This document shows positions 18,076 to 26,473 of a stretch of 64,000 nucleotides of DNA, one piece after another. The notes below the pieces were generated by a model that saw only the letters and a program-made list of their open reading frames with translations, did no database searches and was not told the DNA's origin. Position numbers and translations under genes: made by a program. Numbering within the stretch: position 1 is the first letter of the stretch; each line of letters starts with the position of its first letter. Origin of the DNA: Lysinibacillus parviboronicapiens (GTDB taxonomy: Bacteria; Bacillota; Bacilli; Bacillales_A; Planococcaceae); NCBI RefSeq assembly GCF_003049575.1, contig NZ_PYWI01000017.1:36117-100116 (forward strand), in the 5' to 3' direction.

Positions 18076-18420
18076 TTAGGAATTTGTCTTTTTAGATGTG
18101 ATTTTTACTTTATAGTTTTCAGTATTTACTGTTGCAGAGATTCTCTGATGTTTATCACTTTCAATATGTCCTTCTACATAAGCTTCATGTGTCGCATACT
18201 CCCCGGTAAAACTAACTTTTTCAATCACAACATCAATATCTTTTTCTTTTTTAAAGTGTTCAATAGTTGCTTGATTTACTTTTTCCTCTGTCTTTGGCCA
18301 GTTTTCTTTACTCAACTCGTCAGGTGAGTCAACATCCATAATTGTATAAATCCATGTAGCTAGAGCGAGTAATACACACACTAATACTAACGTTAGAGGA
18401 TTAAATAAATTTTTCTTCAT
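18076..18420 (-). CDS. Small membrane-anchored protein of unknown function
   Basis: I do not recognise this 114-residue protein with certainty. It has an N-terminal membrane anchor (about residues 9-29, LTLVLVCVLLALATWIYTIM) and an extracytoplasmic domain with alternating helix and strand, including QATIEHFKKEKDIDVVIEKV and EAYVEGHIESDKHQRISATV. The layout resembles DUF1433-type secreted proteins but lacks a lipobox. AGGAGAAAGG precedes the ATG. It is monocistronic and converges with the C45 pseudogene. Confidence 0.7.
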   Translation of the reverse strand: MKKNLFNPLTLVLVCVLLALATWIYTIMDVDSPDELSKENWPKTEEKVNQATIEHFKKEKDIDVVIEKVSFTGEYATHEAYVEGHIESDKHQRISATVNTENYKVKITSKKTNS

Positions 18421-18696
18421 AAAAATTTCCTTTCTCCTTTTCGTGATTTTTGCCTATACGTTGAAATTAAGGTTCTTTAATAAAGTCATTGTAAGGTAGC
18501 CGTATTCCGCACCTTATCAATTTTGAGTGTTATTTATCTGACCTTAATTACTTTCCACACGCTACATAGGAAGGGGCTAGTTGAACGATAGAAAAATTAT
18601 TGTTACAATGAATAAGAACATATATTCTATCGATTTTTAATCCTTATTCAACGGGGCAGAGAAACAATATCTGAATAAATAAAAGGAGAAAGAGTT

Positions 18697-19272
18697 ATGA
18701 CAAATAACGTAAAACAGAGAAGAATAATTTTAGATTTAGCAGTTACTTTAGATGGTTTTATTGAAGGGAAAAACGGTGAAGTTGATTGGTGCATTATGGA
18801 CCCTGATATGGGGTTTGCTAGTTTCTTGAATCAAATTGATACGATTTTATATGGTAGAAAAAGCTATGATTTATGGGGAAATTATATTCCGAAAACTAAC
18901 GACTCTGATTCCGAAAAAGAAATTTGGGAATTGGTTCATAGTAAGGAAAAATACGTGTTTTCCAGAACGCATTTAGAGACTAATAATCAAGCAATATTTA
19001 TAAATGAAAATATCCTTGAAGAAGTAAATAAATTGAAGAATAAACCCGGGAAAGACATCTGGCTATATGGCGGAGCAAGTCTCATTACAACTTTTATAAA
19101 TTTAGGGCTTATTGATGAGTTTAGATTATCTATCCATCCTGTTATTTTAGGGGAAGGAAAACCGATGTTTATGGATATAAATCAGAGGTTGAATTTAAAA
19201 ATGGTTAATACAAGAACGTTCTCTTCTGGTGTTGTGCAACTCATTTATCATTATGATGATACATTGTTATGA
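18697..19272 (+). CDS. Dihydrofolate reductase family protein (RibD C-terminal domain, YyaP-like)
   Basis: The 191-residue protein matches the RibD_C/DHFR-like fold: RRIILDLAVTLDGFIEG at the start, the TILYGRKSYDLWGNY segment that binds NADPH in DHFR-fold proteins, and the DIWLYGGASLITTFINLGLIDEFRLSIHPVILGEGKPMF tract (conserved GG and hP..LG.G positions). Members such as B. subtilis YyaP are of unproven function; a true folate reductase is unlikely. AAAAGGAGAAAGAG lies upstream of the ATG. The gene stands alone. Confidence 0.88.
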   Translation: MTNNVKQRRIILDLAVTLDGFIEGKNGEVDWCIMDPDMGFASFLNQIDTILYGRKSYDLWGNYIPKTNDSDSEKEIWELVHSKEKYVFSRTHLETNNQAIFINENILEEVNKLKNKPGKDIWLYGGASLITTFINLGLIDEFRLSIHPVILGEGKPMFMDINQRLNLKMVNTRTFSSGVVQLIYHYDDTLL

Positions 19273-19351
19273 ATGTCAGAAGGGAATACTCGGTAGTAGC
19301 TGACAATTATTCTATAAATGGATAGATTATGACAATAAGAGAGAGGCTGTA

Positions 19352-19494
19352 CAAAAGAGAAAAAGTGTTAGATTGACTGTTGTCGATCTAGCACTTTTTT
19401 GCTGTGAACGTTGATGTCCACTACGGTGGACGCTTTGCGTGGGCGTGGCCTGAGCCTGTAGTCTCAGGCGTCACGCTAATCCCCCAGGAGTCGC
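19352..19494 (-). repeat. Half-copy of the intergenic element at 8393-8537, inverted
   Basis: Read on the minus strand, this segment follows 8393-8537 closely: GCGACTCCTGGGGG, TTAGCGTGACGCC, the TGAGACTACAGGCTCAGG palindrome, AAAGCGT, AGTGGACATCAACGTTCACA and the final CTTTTTCTCTTTTGT. The left half of the 293-bp element is absent. The two copies are 11 kb apart in opposite orientation and flank panBCD and ohyA. Confidence 0.85.
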
Positions 19495-19715
19495 CGCCTT
19501 AATGACAATAGGCATTGACATTAACGAAGTGAACAAAGATATTCTTACATTCTTAAATAATTTAACTTGGTAGTTTTAATGAAACTTCAACCAACACTAG
19601 CTTCTTTACGATAATGGGTACAATTCAGCAAAGACGTGGTAAATATTAGTGATAACAGTTATCTTCGGTCTTGCATAATATAAGAGCATGTATGCAAAAA
19701 GAGGAGGATATAATT
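19495..19715. other. Gap before the PepSY gene
   Basis: No gene or convincing promoter is visible apart from the AGAGGAGGAT ribosome site of the next gene at 19700-19709. Confidence 0.4.
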
Positions 19716-19940
19716 ATGGTAATGCCTTCATATAGTCAAAGAATTACTCCACAACAAGCAATGCAGATTGCCGTGCAAAGAGTACCTGGTCAAATCATAC
19801 ATTATGGCATGGATATGGAAAATGGTACATTAGTGTATGAAATATTCATTATGACTTCTCAAAATAAGATTTATGAAGTAGAAGTAAACGCAAAGACAGG
19901 TGTAATTCGAAAAATTGAAGAAGAAAATGATTTTGATTAA
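19716..19940 (+). CDS. Small PepSY-domain protein
   Basis: A 74-residue protein starting at ATG 19716, chosen because GAGGAGG lies just before it; the longer frame from 19671 has no ribosome site. The sequence is one PepSY domain: ITPQQAMQIAVQRVPGQIIHYGMDMENG followed by LVYEIFIMTSQNKIYEVEVNAKTGVIRKIEEE, separated by one T. PepSY domains inhibit proteases or bind the cell envelope when secreted, but there is no signal peptide or membrane segment here, so a cytosolic or spore location is possible. A strong hairpin follows. Confidence 0.85.
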   Translation: MVMPSYSQRITPQQAMQIAVQRVPGQIIHYGMDMENGTLVYEIFIMTSQNKIYEVEVNAKTGVIRKIEEENDFD

Positions 19941-19980
19941 ATCATCTTTATTAACAAAAAGCCCAGGATTCAATTAATGA

Positions 19981-20033
19981 ACTGAACCCCGAATAGGGTC
20001 ACTTTTTAAAGTGTCTACTATTCGGGGTTCAGT
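19981..20033 (+). terminator. Perfect long hairpin after the PepSY gene
   Basis: ACTGAACCCCGAATAG (19981-19996) is perfectly complementary to 20018-20033; the inner part CACTTT/AAAGTG extends it. No clear T-run follows. It may be a terminator or fused ends of a mobile element, since ACCCCGAATAG-type ends occur in insertion sequences. Confidence 0.6.
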
Positions 20034-20115
20034 CCTGTGATGGGGGGGCTTCTTTATTTTCTTATTTATGTGCCTATAATTTTCTATAATTGGTTAGAGG
20101 AAAGGGATATTTATT

Positions 20116-20232
20116 TTAAACAATATTAATTCCTGCGCTTGCAGTACCTCTAATAATTTGATTTGAAATTCCTGCTTTTAAGTCAATATAGAATACCATT
20201 AGTTCACGGCGATTCAAATTTATAATAAAATT
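20116..20232 (-). pseudogene. Short C-terminal gene relic downstream of the coat-like gene
   Basis: A 38-codon open stretch on the minus strand reads NFIINLNRRELMVFYIDLK, then AGISNQIIRGTASAGINIV and a stop. It has no start or ribosome site. Its pattern loosely echoes the end of the upstream coat-like protein (FLNLTFINLDPKSCCAYFLEL). It may be a decayed paralogue, or chance. Confidence 0.25.
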
Positions 20233-20263
20233 GCCAGGCTACATAGAAGTGTTAGCCTGGCAA
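20231..20263 (-). terminator. Terminator of the coat-like gene
   Basis: TTGCCAGGCTA and TAGCCTGGCAA form a perfect 11-bp stem; on the minus strand it is followed by TTTTATTAT. It lies 64 bases beyond the stop of the gene ending at 20327. Confidence 0.75.
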
Positions 20264-20326
20264 ATTATATAGGTTTATTAGTAATAAATTAATGCAATAT
20301 TTATGTCTTTATAATGGTAGCTTGAA

Positions 20327-20896
20327 TTATACAGCGCGTCTAATAGCGTCAATTTTTTGGCAGTCAATGACAACTGGTGTAGCTGCAGCAGCAACATCTA
20401 GTTCAAGGAAGTATGCACAACAACTTTTTGGATCCAAGTTGATGAAAGTAAGATTTAAGAAACTGCCTCCACCTGATAGGAAAACGTCTACTAAAGTACC
20501 TGGTTCTAAGCGTTTTAAGAAGTCACAAGCGCAACCTTTGCAGCGGTGTTTGTCAGATTTCTCTTCTTTATATGAGTACTTTTCATCTTCATAGTAAGAA
20601 TCGTCTTCATAGTAGTAATCGTCTTTGTGGCCATAATCTTTCTCTTTTTTCTTACAACGCTTTTTAACTTCGACGTCAACATCTACTTCTACTTCTACTT
20701 CTACATCAATAAATACTTTTTCATGTTTGCGATGATGGCATTTTTTCTCTTCGTGTTTCTTGTGGTCACACTTGCATTTATCATGTTTCTCTTCGTGTTT
20801 TTCACATTCACACCAACATTTGAATTTTTCACCTTTAGCCATCTTTTTGTTATAATCCCAATTCATATGTTTTACGTATCTACTATCTTTCATCAT
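20327..20896 (-). CDS. Putative spore coat/exosporium protein, Cys- and charge-rich
   Basis: The 189-residue protein has an unusual layout. Residues 20-60 are rich in Lys, His, Glu and Cys (KCWCECEKHEEKHDKCKC, HHRKHEK); residues 62-80 carry an acidic-hydrophobic run of EVEVDVDV type; residues 90-115 are tyrosine- and acid-rich (DDYYYEDDSYYEDEKY). From about 122 there is a compact domain CKGCACDFLKRLEPGTLVDV with a following INLDPKSCCAYFLEL. Cys-rich, Tyr-rich proteins of this kind occur in cross-linked coats, and the C-terminal domain resembles exosporium/coat proteins of Bacillales. The family call is tentative. GGGAG precedes the ATG. Confidence 0.65.
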   Translation of the reverse strand: MMKDSRYVKHMNWDYNKKMAKGEKFKCWCECEKHEEKHDKCKCDHKKHEEKKCHHRKHEKVFIDVEVEVEVDVDVEVKKRCKKKEKDYGHKDDYYYEDDSYYEDEKYSYKEEKSDKHRCKGCACDFLKRLEPGTLVDVFLSGGGSFLNLTFINLDPKSCCAYFLELDVAAAATPVVIDCQKIDAIRRAV

Positions 20897-21517
20897 TCAA
20901 TCTCCCTTTTTGTAAGTTTTTTTGTAATGCTAGCGTTAAGCCTTACACTTCTAATCTATGAATTTAAATGAAGGGTACGTGGTAATTTGACCCTATAAAA
21001 GAGTAAAAATAATTTATTTCTAGAAATGTTGAAAAATAAATGAATACCTAGATTAAAAGAAAGCTAGTGAATAATAATTTTAAATGGAAAGGATAGATAG
21101 ACTTTTGCCTGAATACAATAAAACTCTTGGTTCTTTAATCTGAAGATTTCTTTTGTAGCGAAAGCGAATTACAGAACGATTGAGAGATTATATGAGAGAA
21201 ATAATATAAAGTGTCGTTATTTCACTTTGCTTTCTTACTCATAAATAATGAATATGCCTTCAAACAATCCATTCAAAATGTCCCCGATAGCAGTTATGTA
21301 GATGAAGTTAGTTAAAAATTACAAAAACTCGAATTTTACAAAAAGGGCATATAGCACTACGAGCGGCAGGCTATTCTTAAAGTAAAAACGATACATCGTT
21401 AGATTGAAAAGTTTGGAAGTTAAATCAAAAAGCCACTCTAGATTTTTGGATGGAACCATAGTAGAAAAATGACAATGCTTATTGAATAACAAGACATAGG
21501 TCAATGAGGTTTGTGAA

Positions 21518-21557
21518 AACTTGTATTTAAACTAACTCGATAGTTTAAATACAAGTT
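21518..21557. repeat. Perfect 17-bp inverted repeat
   Basis: AACTTGTATTTAAACTA is exactly complementary to 21541-21557 with a six-base loop (ACTCGA). It is not immediately downstream of any identified gene and could be a terminator of a lost gene. Confidence 0.65.
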
Positions 21558-21653
21558 ATTGTTTTAGACTCCTTTGTTATCGGACGCGATTGTTCAATAA
21601 GACAAGTCGCTTCTTGTGCTAATGACGCAGTTTTGTTAAGAAGATATATACTG

Positions 21654-21687
21654 AAAAAAGTCCCTTCAGATAGTTTGAAGGGACTTT
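21654..21687 (-). terminator. Terminator of the XRE-family gene
   Basis: AAAGTCCCTTCA and TGAAGGGACTTT form a perfect 12-bp stem; on the minus strand it is followed by six T. It lies 38 bases after the stop at 21725. Confidence 0.88.
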
Positions 21688-21724
21688 CCGATATAATTAG
21701 TGTATAACTCTAAATCCAAAATGA

Positions 21725-22171
21725 TTATTTGTATTTTTTGGCTAGAGATTCGCTACCAATTGCTCCAATGATAGTCATAAAAAACGGTCCAATTTGAAAT
21801 AACAGAGAATCTTGTAAGAACACAATATTTAAATCAAATAACTTATTACCTATTACAATGAATATCTTAGCTAGTATGATTAAAAATCCAATTATTAGAA
21901 GAATATCAAAAAACAATTTCCACCTTGGATAGACTAATTTTTGGCTATCTTTTATGAGTTTCTCTTTCAAAGAATTATCCTCATTTACTAATTCATCAAG
22001 AGTAATATCAAATATGTCACTTAACTTAATTAACAATTCAATACTAGGATAACTTTCTCCACGTTCCCATTTGGAAATAGATTGTCTACTAATATTAAGT
22101 TTTTCTCCAAGCTGTTGTTGTGACATATTATGCTTTTGACGTTCTTCCTTTATTTTTGAAGAAAAATACAT
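21725..22171 (-). CDS. XRE-family HTH regulator with C-terminal membrane segments
   Basis: With ATG 22171, chosen for the AGGAG before it, the product has 148 residues. Residues 5-60 are a Cro/C1-type HTH (IKEERQKHNMSQQQLGEKL and NISRQSISKWERGESYPSI) followed by LIKLSDIFDITLDELV. From about 85 there are two hydrophobic helices (FFDILLIIGFLIILAKIFIV and FQIGPFFMTIIGAIGSE). XRE proteins with such tails are common in Firmicutes and are thought to be membrane-tethered regulators; the signal is unknown. It is divergent from the cytolysin gene, making it a candidate for control of that promoter. Confidence 0.88.
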   Translation of the reverse strand: MYFSSKIKEERQKHNMSQQQLGEKLNISRQSISKWERGESYPSIELLIKLSDIFDITLDELVNEDNSLKEKLIKDSQKLVYPRWKLFFDILLIIGFLIILAKIFIVIGNKLFDLNIVFLQDSLLFQIGPFFMTIIGAIGSESLAKKYK

Positions 22172-22639
22172 TTGATCAACTCCTATCCACAGTATATTTA
22201 TTTGCACTAAAAAAATAAAGAACCGTATAGTTGCAAGGGTGTAAACTATTAGTTTCCCCTTGGAAACAGCATTTATTTTTGTTTGTAGCCCTTCATTTAC
22301 CTGTTTATTTTTACAAAAAATAGGATTTAACAGAATTTCTGTAAATTGTTAAAGTAGCAGTTTAGTCAGTGTCTTTTATGGGGTTCCTTGTTCATTATTT
22401 CCTTATAAATGTTTTTCATTTAAGAAAAAGGCTGCTAGGACACCGTTTTTCTTGTAATTTCAACTAATCGGGGCACAATAGTTCAACAAAAGTACACTGT
22501 AAGTGTTGGTAGGGGAGTATGGTCTAATGTGTCATATTTACTAATGAATTGCTCTATAGCGAACCGAATATGCAACTAAACTGCTATATTTAAACCGGAT
22601 ATTTCTATGGTATAATTTCCTAAAAAAGGAGTGGTTTTT
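22172..22639. other. Divergent control region between the XRE gene and the cytolysin
   Basis: No gene is visible. An extended -10, TGGTATAAT (22608-22616), lies 23 bases before the cytolysin start and gives a very short leader. Its -35 is not recognisable, which suggests activator dependence. Confidence 0.5.
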
Positions 22640-24172
22640 TTGAGGAATCCAAATTATTTTAAAGTAATAAAATTTCTAGTATGTTTATCTGTTAGTTTAT
22701 GCATTATAACTTATCCGATTATTTCCTTTGCTGAACCACTTGATACTAATTTGCCTAGTGAAACAAGCAAATCTAATGACATTGATACTGGTATAGCAAA
22801 CTTGAACTACAATAGTAGCGAAGTTTTAGCAGTGAATGGTGATAAAATTGATAGTTTTGTTCCAAAAGAAGGAATAAACTCAAATAATAAATTTATAGTG
22901 GTTGAACGTAACAAAAGATCACTTACAACTTCACCGGTGGATATTTCTATTATCGATTCTATTGCGAATCGTGCCTATCCAGGAGCATTACAACTGGCAA
23001 ACAAAGCTTTTGCAGACAATCAACCTAGTTTATTGGTGGCTAAAAGAAAACCGCTAAATATTAGCATAGATTTACCTGGCATGAAAAGAGAAAATACTCT
23101 GACTGTGGATAATCCAACATATGGTAATGTGTCTGGGGCAGTAGATGAGTTAATATCTACTTGGAGTGAAAAATATTCAACAAGCCATACTTTACCTGCA
23201 AGACTACAATATTCAGAATCTATGGTTTATAGTAAATCTCAAATAGCAAGCACTCTGAATGTTAACGCCAAAGTTCTTGACAATTCACTGGGAATTGATT
23301 TTAACGCGATTGAAAATGGAGAGAAAAAAGTGATGGTTGCGGCATATAAACAAATATTTTATACCGTAAGTGCAGAACTACCTAACAATCCATCAGACCT
23401 TTTTGATGATAGTGTTCTTTTTGAAGAGTTAACCCGTAAAGGGGTAAGTAATGAAGCTCCTCCAGTTATGGTGTCAAATGTAGCTTATGGCAGAACCATT
23501 TATGTGAAATTAGAAACAAGCTCTAAGAGTAAGGATGTACAAGCAGCTTTTAAAGCCTTACTAAATGATGTCAATACCAATGTTGAGTCTAGTGCACAGT
23601 ACAAAGATATTTTTGAAGAAAGTTCCTTTACTGCTGTAGTATTAGGCGGAGATTCACAAGCACATAATCAGGTTGTCTCAAAAGACTTTAATGATATTAG
23701 AAAAATAATTAAAGATAACGCAGAATTTAGTCTTAAAAATCCAGCATACCCAATTTCATATAGTAGTGTTTTCTTAAAGGATAATTCAATTGCTGCTGTT
23801 CATAACAGTACAGATTATATCGAGACGACAACTACAGAATATTCGAAAGGTAGCATCATCCTTGATCATTATGGCGCATATGTTGCGCAATTTGAAGTAG
23901 CCTGGGATGAATTTTCATATGATGAAAACGGGGTAGAAGTACTAACCCATAAAACTTGGGAAGGAAACTGGAAAGACAAAACAGCTCATTTCTCTACAGT
24001 AATACCACTTCCGCCTAATTCGAAAAATATAAGAATTTATGCAAGAGAATGTACAGGTCTTGCATGGGATTGGTGGAGAACAATTATTGATGAATACAAT
24101 GTTCCATTATCTAATGAAATAAAAGTTTCAATTGGGGGAACAACATTATACCCAACAGGCACGATTAATTAG
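22640..24172 (+). CDS. Thiol-activated cholesterol-dependent cytolysin (sphaericolysin-like)
   Basis: CDCs are secreted, bind membrane cholesterol and oligomerise into large beta-barrel pores. I place the start at TTG 22640, because the GTG at 22631 overlaps the AAAGGAG ribosome site; this gives 510 residues with a signal peptide ending about Ala31. The Trp-rich undecapeptide is at residues 470-480, [11 protein letters not shown], with Asp at position 8 where the usual form has Glu. The cholesterol-recognition Thr-Leu pair is at 502-503 (TTLYPTG). Domain 1 to 3 landmarks such as [13 protein letters not shown] and [13 protein letters not shown] are present. The protein appears intact. Size and context point to sphaericolysin of Lysinibacillus. 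Confidence 0.95.
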   Translation: MRNPNYFKVIKFLVCLSVSLCIITYPIISFAEPLDTNLPSETSKSNDIDTGIANLNYNSSEVLAVNGDKIDSFVPKEGINSNNKFIVVERNKRSLTTSPVDISIIDSIANRAYPGALQLANKAFADNQPSLLVAKRKPLNISIDLPGMKRENTLTVDNPTYGNVSGAVDELISTWSEKYSTSHTLPARLQYSESMVYSKSQIASTLNVNAKVLDNSLGIDFNAIENGEKKVMVAAYKQIFYTVSAELPNNPSDLFDDSVLFEELTRKGVSNEAPPVMVSNVAYGRTIYVKLETSSKSKDVQAAFKALLNDVNTNVESSAQYKDIFEESSFTAVVLGGDSQAHNQVVSKDFNDIRKIIKDNAEFSLKNPAYPISYSSVFLKDNSIAAVHNSTDYIETTTTEYSKGSIILDHYGAYVAQFEVAWDEFSYDENGVEVLTHKTWEGNWKDKTAHFSTVIPLPPNSKNIRIYARECTGLAWDWWRTIIDEYNVPLSNEIKVSIGGTTLYPTGTIN

Positions 24173-24268
24173 GTATTCGTCATGGGCGGTACTTGTAACG
24201 TCCATCCAAACTTGGGCTATACAAAAAGTACTTCATTCTTTTGTTAGAAATGAATAAAACATAGAATA

Positions 24269-24318
24269 AACACCTTACGCTGATCTTGGTATTCAATTTC
24301 AACGTAAGGTGTTTTTAT
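24269..24318 (+). terminator. Terminator of the cytolysin gene
   Basis: AACACCTTACG and CGTAAGGTGTT form an 11-bp stem with a long loop, followed by TTTTATTT. It lies between convergent genes and could serve both. Confidence 0.75.
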
Positions 24319-24363
24319 TTGTCTCATTTTTAGGCAGTGCGATGCCCTATAATGTGCTGATTT

Positions 24364-25638
24364 TTATGCTAAGTTTTCATTATCTTTAAAGTAATTTTTC
24401 ATTTTATCTGTATCGAAACGGCCTTCCCATTTCGCCATTACTAATGACGCAAGAGAGTTACCAATTACGTTAACGACTGTACGTCCCATATCAAGAATAC
24501 GGTCAATACCCGCAATAAATGCTAAGCCTTCAAGTGGAATGCCGACAGTACCTAACGTTGCTAAAAGGACAACGAATGATACGCCTGGGACACCTGCAAT
24601 CCCTTTAGATGTAACCATTAATACAAGCATTAACGTAATTTGTTCACCAATGCTTAGGTGAATGCCGTACATTTGAGCAATAAATAAGGCAGCAATCGCT
24701 TGGTACAGTGTGGAACCATCTAAGTTAAAGGAGTAACCAGTTGGAATAACAAAGGATACGATATCCTTTGGAGCACCTAATTTCTCCATTTTTAACATAA
24801 TTCGAGGTAACACAGCCTCAGAACTTGCTGTTGAGAACGCTAAAATCAGCTCATCTTTTAATACTTTAATTAAGAAGAAGATGCTGACTCCTGCGAATTT
24901 TGCCACAAGCGCTAGAATGACAAAGATAAAGAATAGCATGGTTGCATAAACAAGTATAGCGAGTTTCGCAAGCGGTATTAATGAAGCGAATCCATATTTG
25001 GAAACGGTTACACCGATTAAACCAAATACCCCTAGTGGCGCGAATTTCATAACAAGGTTCGTTACCCAGAACATAGCATCAGCTACCCCTTGGAAGAAGT
25101 CTAACACTGGTTTACCTCGTTCACCAATGGCAGCAACCCCTAGACCAAAAATCACAGAGAAAAAGATGATCGCAAGCATATCGCCTTCAGCCATAGATTG
25201 GATAATATTTGTTGGTACAATACCTACAATAATATCGAACGGACCTTCATGTTGTACTGCCTCTGTTGTCGAAACGTATTTCGAAATATCGCCTTGAGAA
25301 AGCTCGTTCATATTCACACCAGCACCTGGTTGGAATAGATTTGCTGAAAGTAGTCCTACAACAATTGCGACTGTTGTAATGACTTCAAAGTAAATAAGTG
25401 ATTTCCCACCTAATCGTCCTAGCTGTTTCATGTCGCCAGTTCCAGCAACACCTACGATTAATGTCGAAATAATAATCGGTACAACAATCATCTTAATTAG
25501 ATGAAGAAAAATATCCCCTAGTGGTTGTAAATATGTTTCAATTTTGGGGTTTCCATAAAAGATGCCGCCAACGATAATACCTAAAATCAAACCAACTAAG
25601 ATTTGAGTGGCTAAACTGATTTTAAATTTCTTTTTCAA
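24364..25638 (-). CDS. Dicarboxylate/amino acid:cation symporter (GltP/GltT type)
   Basis: The 424-residue membrane protein belongs to the DAACS (SLC1-like) family that takes up glutamate, aspartate or C4-dicarboxylates with H+ or Na+. It shows eight membrane helices and two reentrant hairpins: HP1 AFSTASSEAVLPRIM and HP2 SKGIAGVPGVSFVVLLATL, with the conserved GYSFNLDGSTLYQ in TM7 and DRILDMGRTVVNVIGN in TM8. Start is TTG 25638 preceded by GGAGGTACGAGG. A 12-bp palindrome lies about 30 bases upstream. The gene is monocistronic. Substrate preference between glutamate and dicarboxylate cannot be settled from sequence. Confidence 0.94.
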   Translation of the reverse strand: MKKKFKISLATQILVGLILGIIVGGIFYGNPKIETYLQPLGDIFLHLIKMIVVPIIISTLIVGVAGTGDMKQLGRLGGKSLIYFEVITTVAIVVGLLSANLFQPGAGVNMNELSQGDISKYVSTTEAVQHEGPFDIIVGIVPTNIIQSMAEGDMLAIIFFSVIFGLGVAAIGERGKPVLDFFQGVADAMFWVTNLVMKFAPLGVFGLIGVTVSKYGFASLIPLAKLAILVYATMLFFIFVILALVAKFAGVSIFFLIKVLKDELILAFSTASSEAVLPRIMLKMEKLGAPKDIVSFVIPTGYSFNLDGSTLYQAIAALFIAQMYGIHLSIGEQITLMLVLMVTSKGIAGVPGVSFVVLLATLGTVGIPLEGLAFIAGIDRILDMGRTVVNVIGNSLASLVMAKWEGRFDTDKMKNYFKDNENLA

Positions 25639-25666
25639 ACCTCGTACCTCCGAATATTAAATTTAT

Positions 25667-25678
25667 CAGACATGTCTG
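25667..25678 (-). promoter_or_regulatory. Palindrome upstream of the symporter gene (candidate operator)
   Basis: CAGACATGTCTG is a perfect 12-bp dyad between the symporter start and a minus-strand -10-like TATTAT near 25690. Its position just after the probable transcription start suits a repressor. Confidence 0.45.
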
Positions 25679-25913
25679 CCATTTATAATACGAAGGACTT
25701 ACGAAATCCGACAAAATCCGATGAAAATTAATTTATTTTTGAGAAATATCTGAATATAATATTTTGATATAAATTTCTTAATAGATAACTTTGCTGAACC
25801 ACAAAGTAGGAGGAAATGACAAAGGGCGCCTGTTCTTCTTATATTTATAATTTAGAACTATTTATGCTTTGTGATATAATTACAAATATTTACTAATTTA
25901 AGTAGGGGGAAAT

Positions 25914-26399
25914 ATGAAAATTTATAAATTAGCTTGTATATGTACTTTGATTGTACTCCTATCAGGGTGTAATGCATTTTCATCAAAAACAGAAGAACCA
26001 TCTACAAAAGTAGCGTCAGAAGTTATAAAAAATGAACCTGTTGTCTTAGATACTACTCATAAGGAGGAAAACGAAGAAACACTGGAAGGCTTTCATCCTC
26101 TTGAGATTGATGCAGAGATAATATCACCTATAGGTGAAAATATATCTTATTTTACTTATGCGGGTCGTGTGCCCTTTAAAATATCCTTATTAAATACTGG
26201 TACTGAAAGCTTTTTATACAAAATTCGAAATGTAGATACAGAAACATATGTAGCAAATGGTGTCTTAAAAAGGAAAGAAAGTTTTGAACAAGTATTTGAC
26301 GGATTACCCAAAGGAAATTATGACATATATGCTGTTGTAGAAGAGGAAGAGCCTCCTATAGATATAAAATTAAAGGTAAAGGTTGAGTTACTTCAATAA
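25914..26399 (+). CDS. Lipoprotein of unknown function
   Basis: A 161-residue protein with a lipoprotein signal peptide ending in LLSGC (Cys19), so it is anchored to the outer face of the membrane. A Ser/Thr/Glu-rich linker (about 22-60) leads to an all-beta domain (about 65-160, FTYAGRVPFKISLLNTGTES, then YKIRNVDTETYVANG and YDIYAVVEEEEPP) that looks like an immunoglobulin-type fold. I do not recognise the family. AGGGGGAAAT precedes the ATG and a terminator follows, so it is a single-gene unit. Confidence 0.8.
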   Translation: MKIYKLACICTLIVLLSGCNAFSSKTEEPSTKVASEVIKNEPVVLDTTHKEENEETLEGFHPLEIDAEIISPIGENISYFTYAGRVPFKISLLNTGTESFLYKIRNVDTETYVANGVLKRKESFEQVFDGLPKGNYDIYAVVEEEEPPIDIKLKVKVELLQ

Positions 26400-26446
26400 C
26401 TAGATCAATATTCGTATCGAAAACATCGTGAATAGTATCTTCTTAC

Positions 26447-26473
26447 AAAGACAGCGTTTTGCTGTCTTTTTCG
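26447..26473 (+). terminator. Terminator of the lipoprotein gene
   Basis: AAAGACAGC and GCTGTCTTT around GTTTT, followed by further T residues. Confidence 0.85.

Larger units (their letters stand above)
20897..21724. other. Gene-free 828-bp interval
   Basis: No supportable gene. It contains an isolated perfect hairpin at 21518-21557 and the terminator of the XRE gene at 21654-21687. Scattered short protein-like runs near 21300-21420 suggest old gene debris. Confidence 0.5.

Noticed and set aside
18049..18327. Plus-strand frame antisense to the small membrane protein
   Set aside because: Shadow of the minus-strand gene, with no ribosome site.
20627..20971. 114-codon plus-strand frame antisense to the coat-like gene
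   Set aside because: It is the complement of a Lys/Glu/Asp-rich repetitive gene, which gives artificial Phe/Leu-rich translation.
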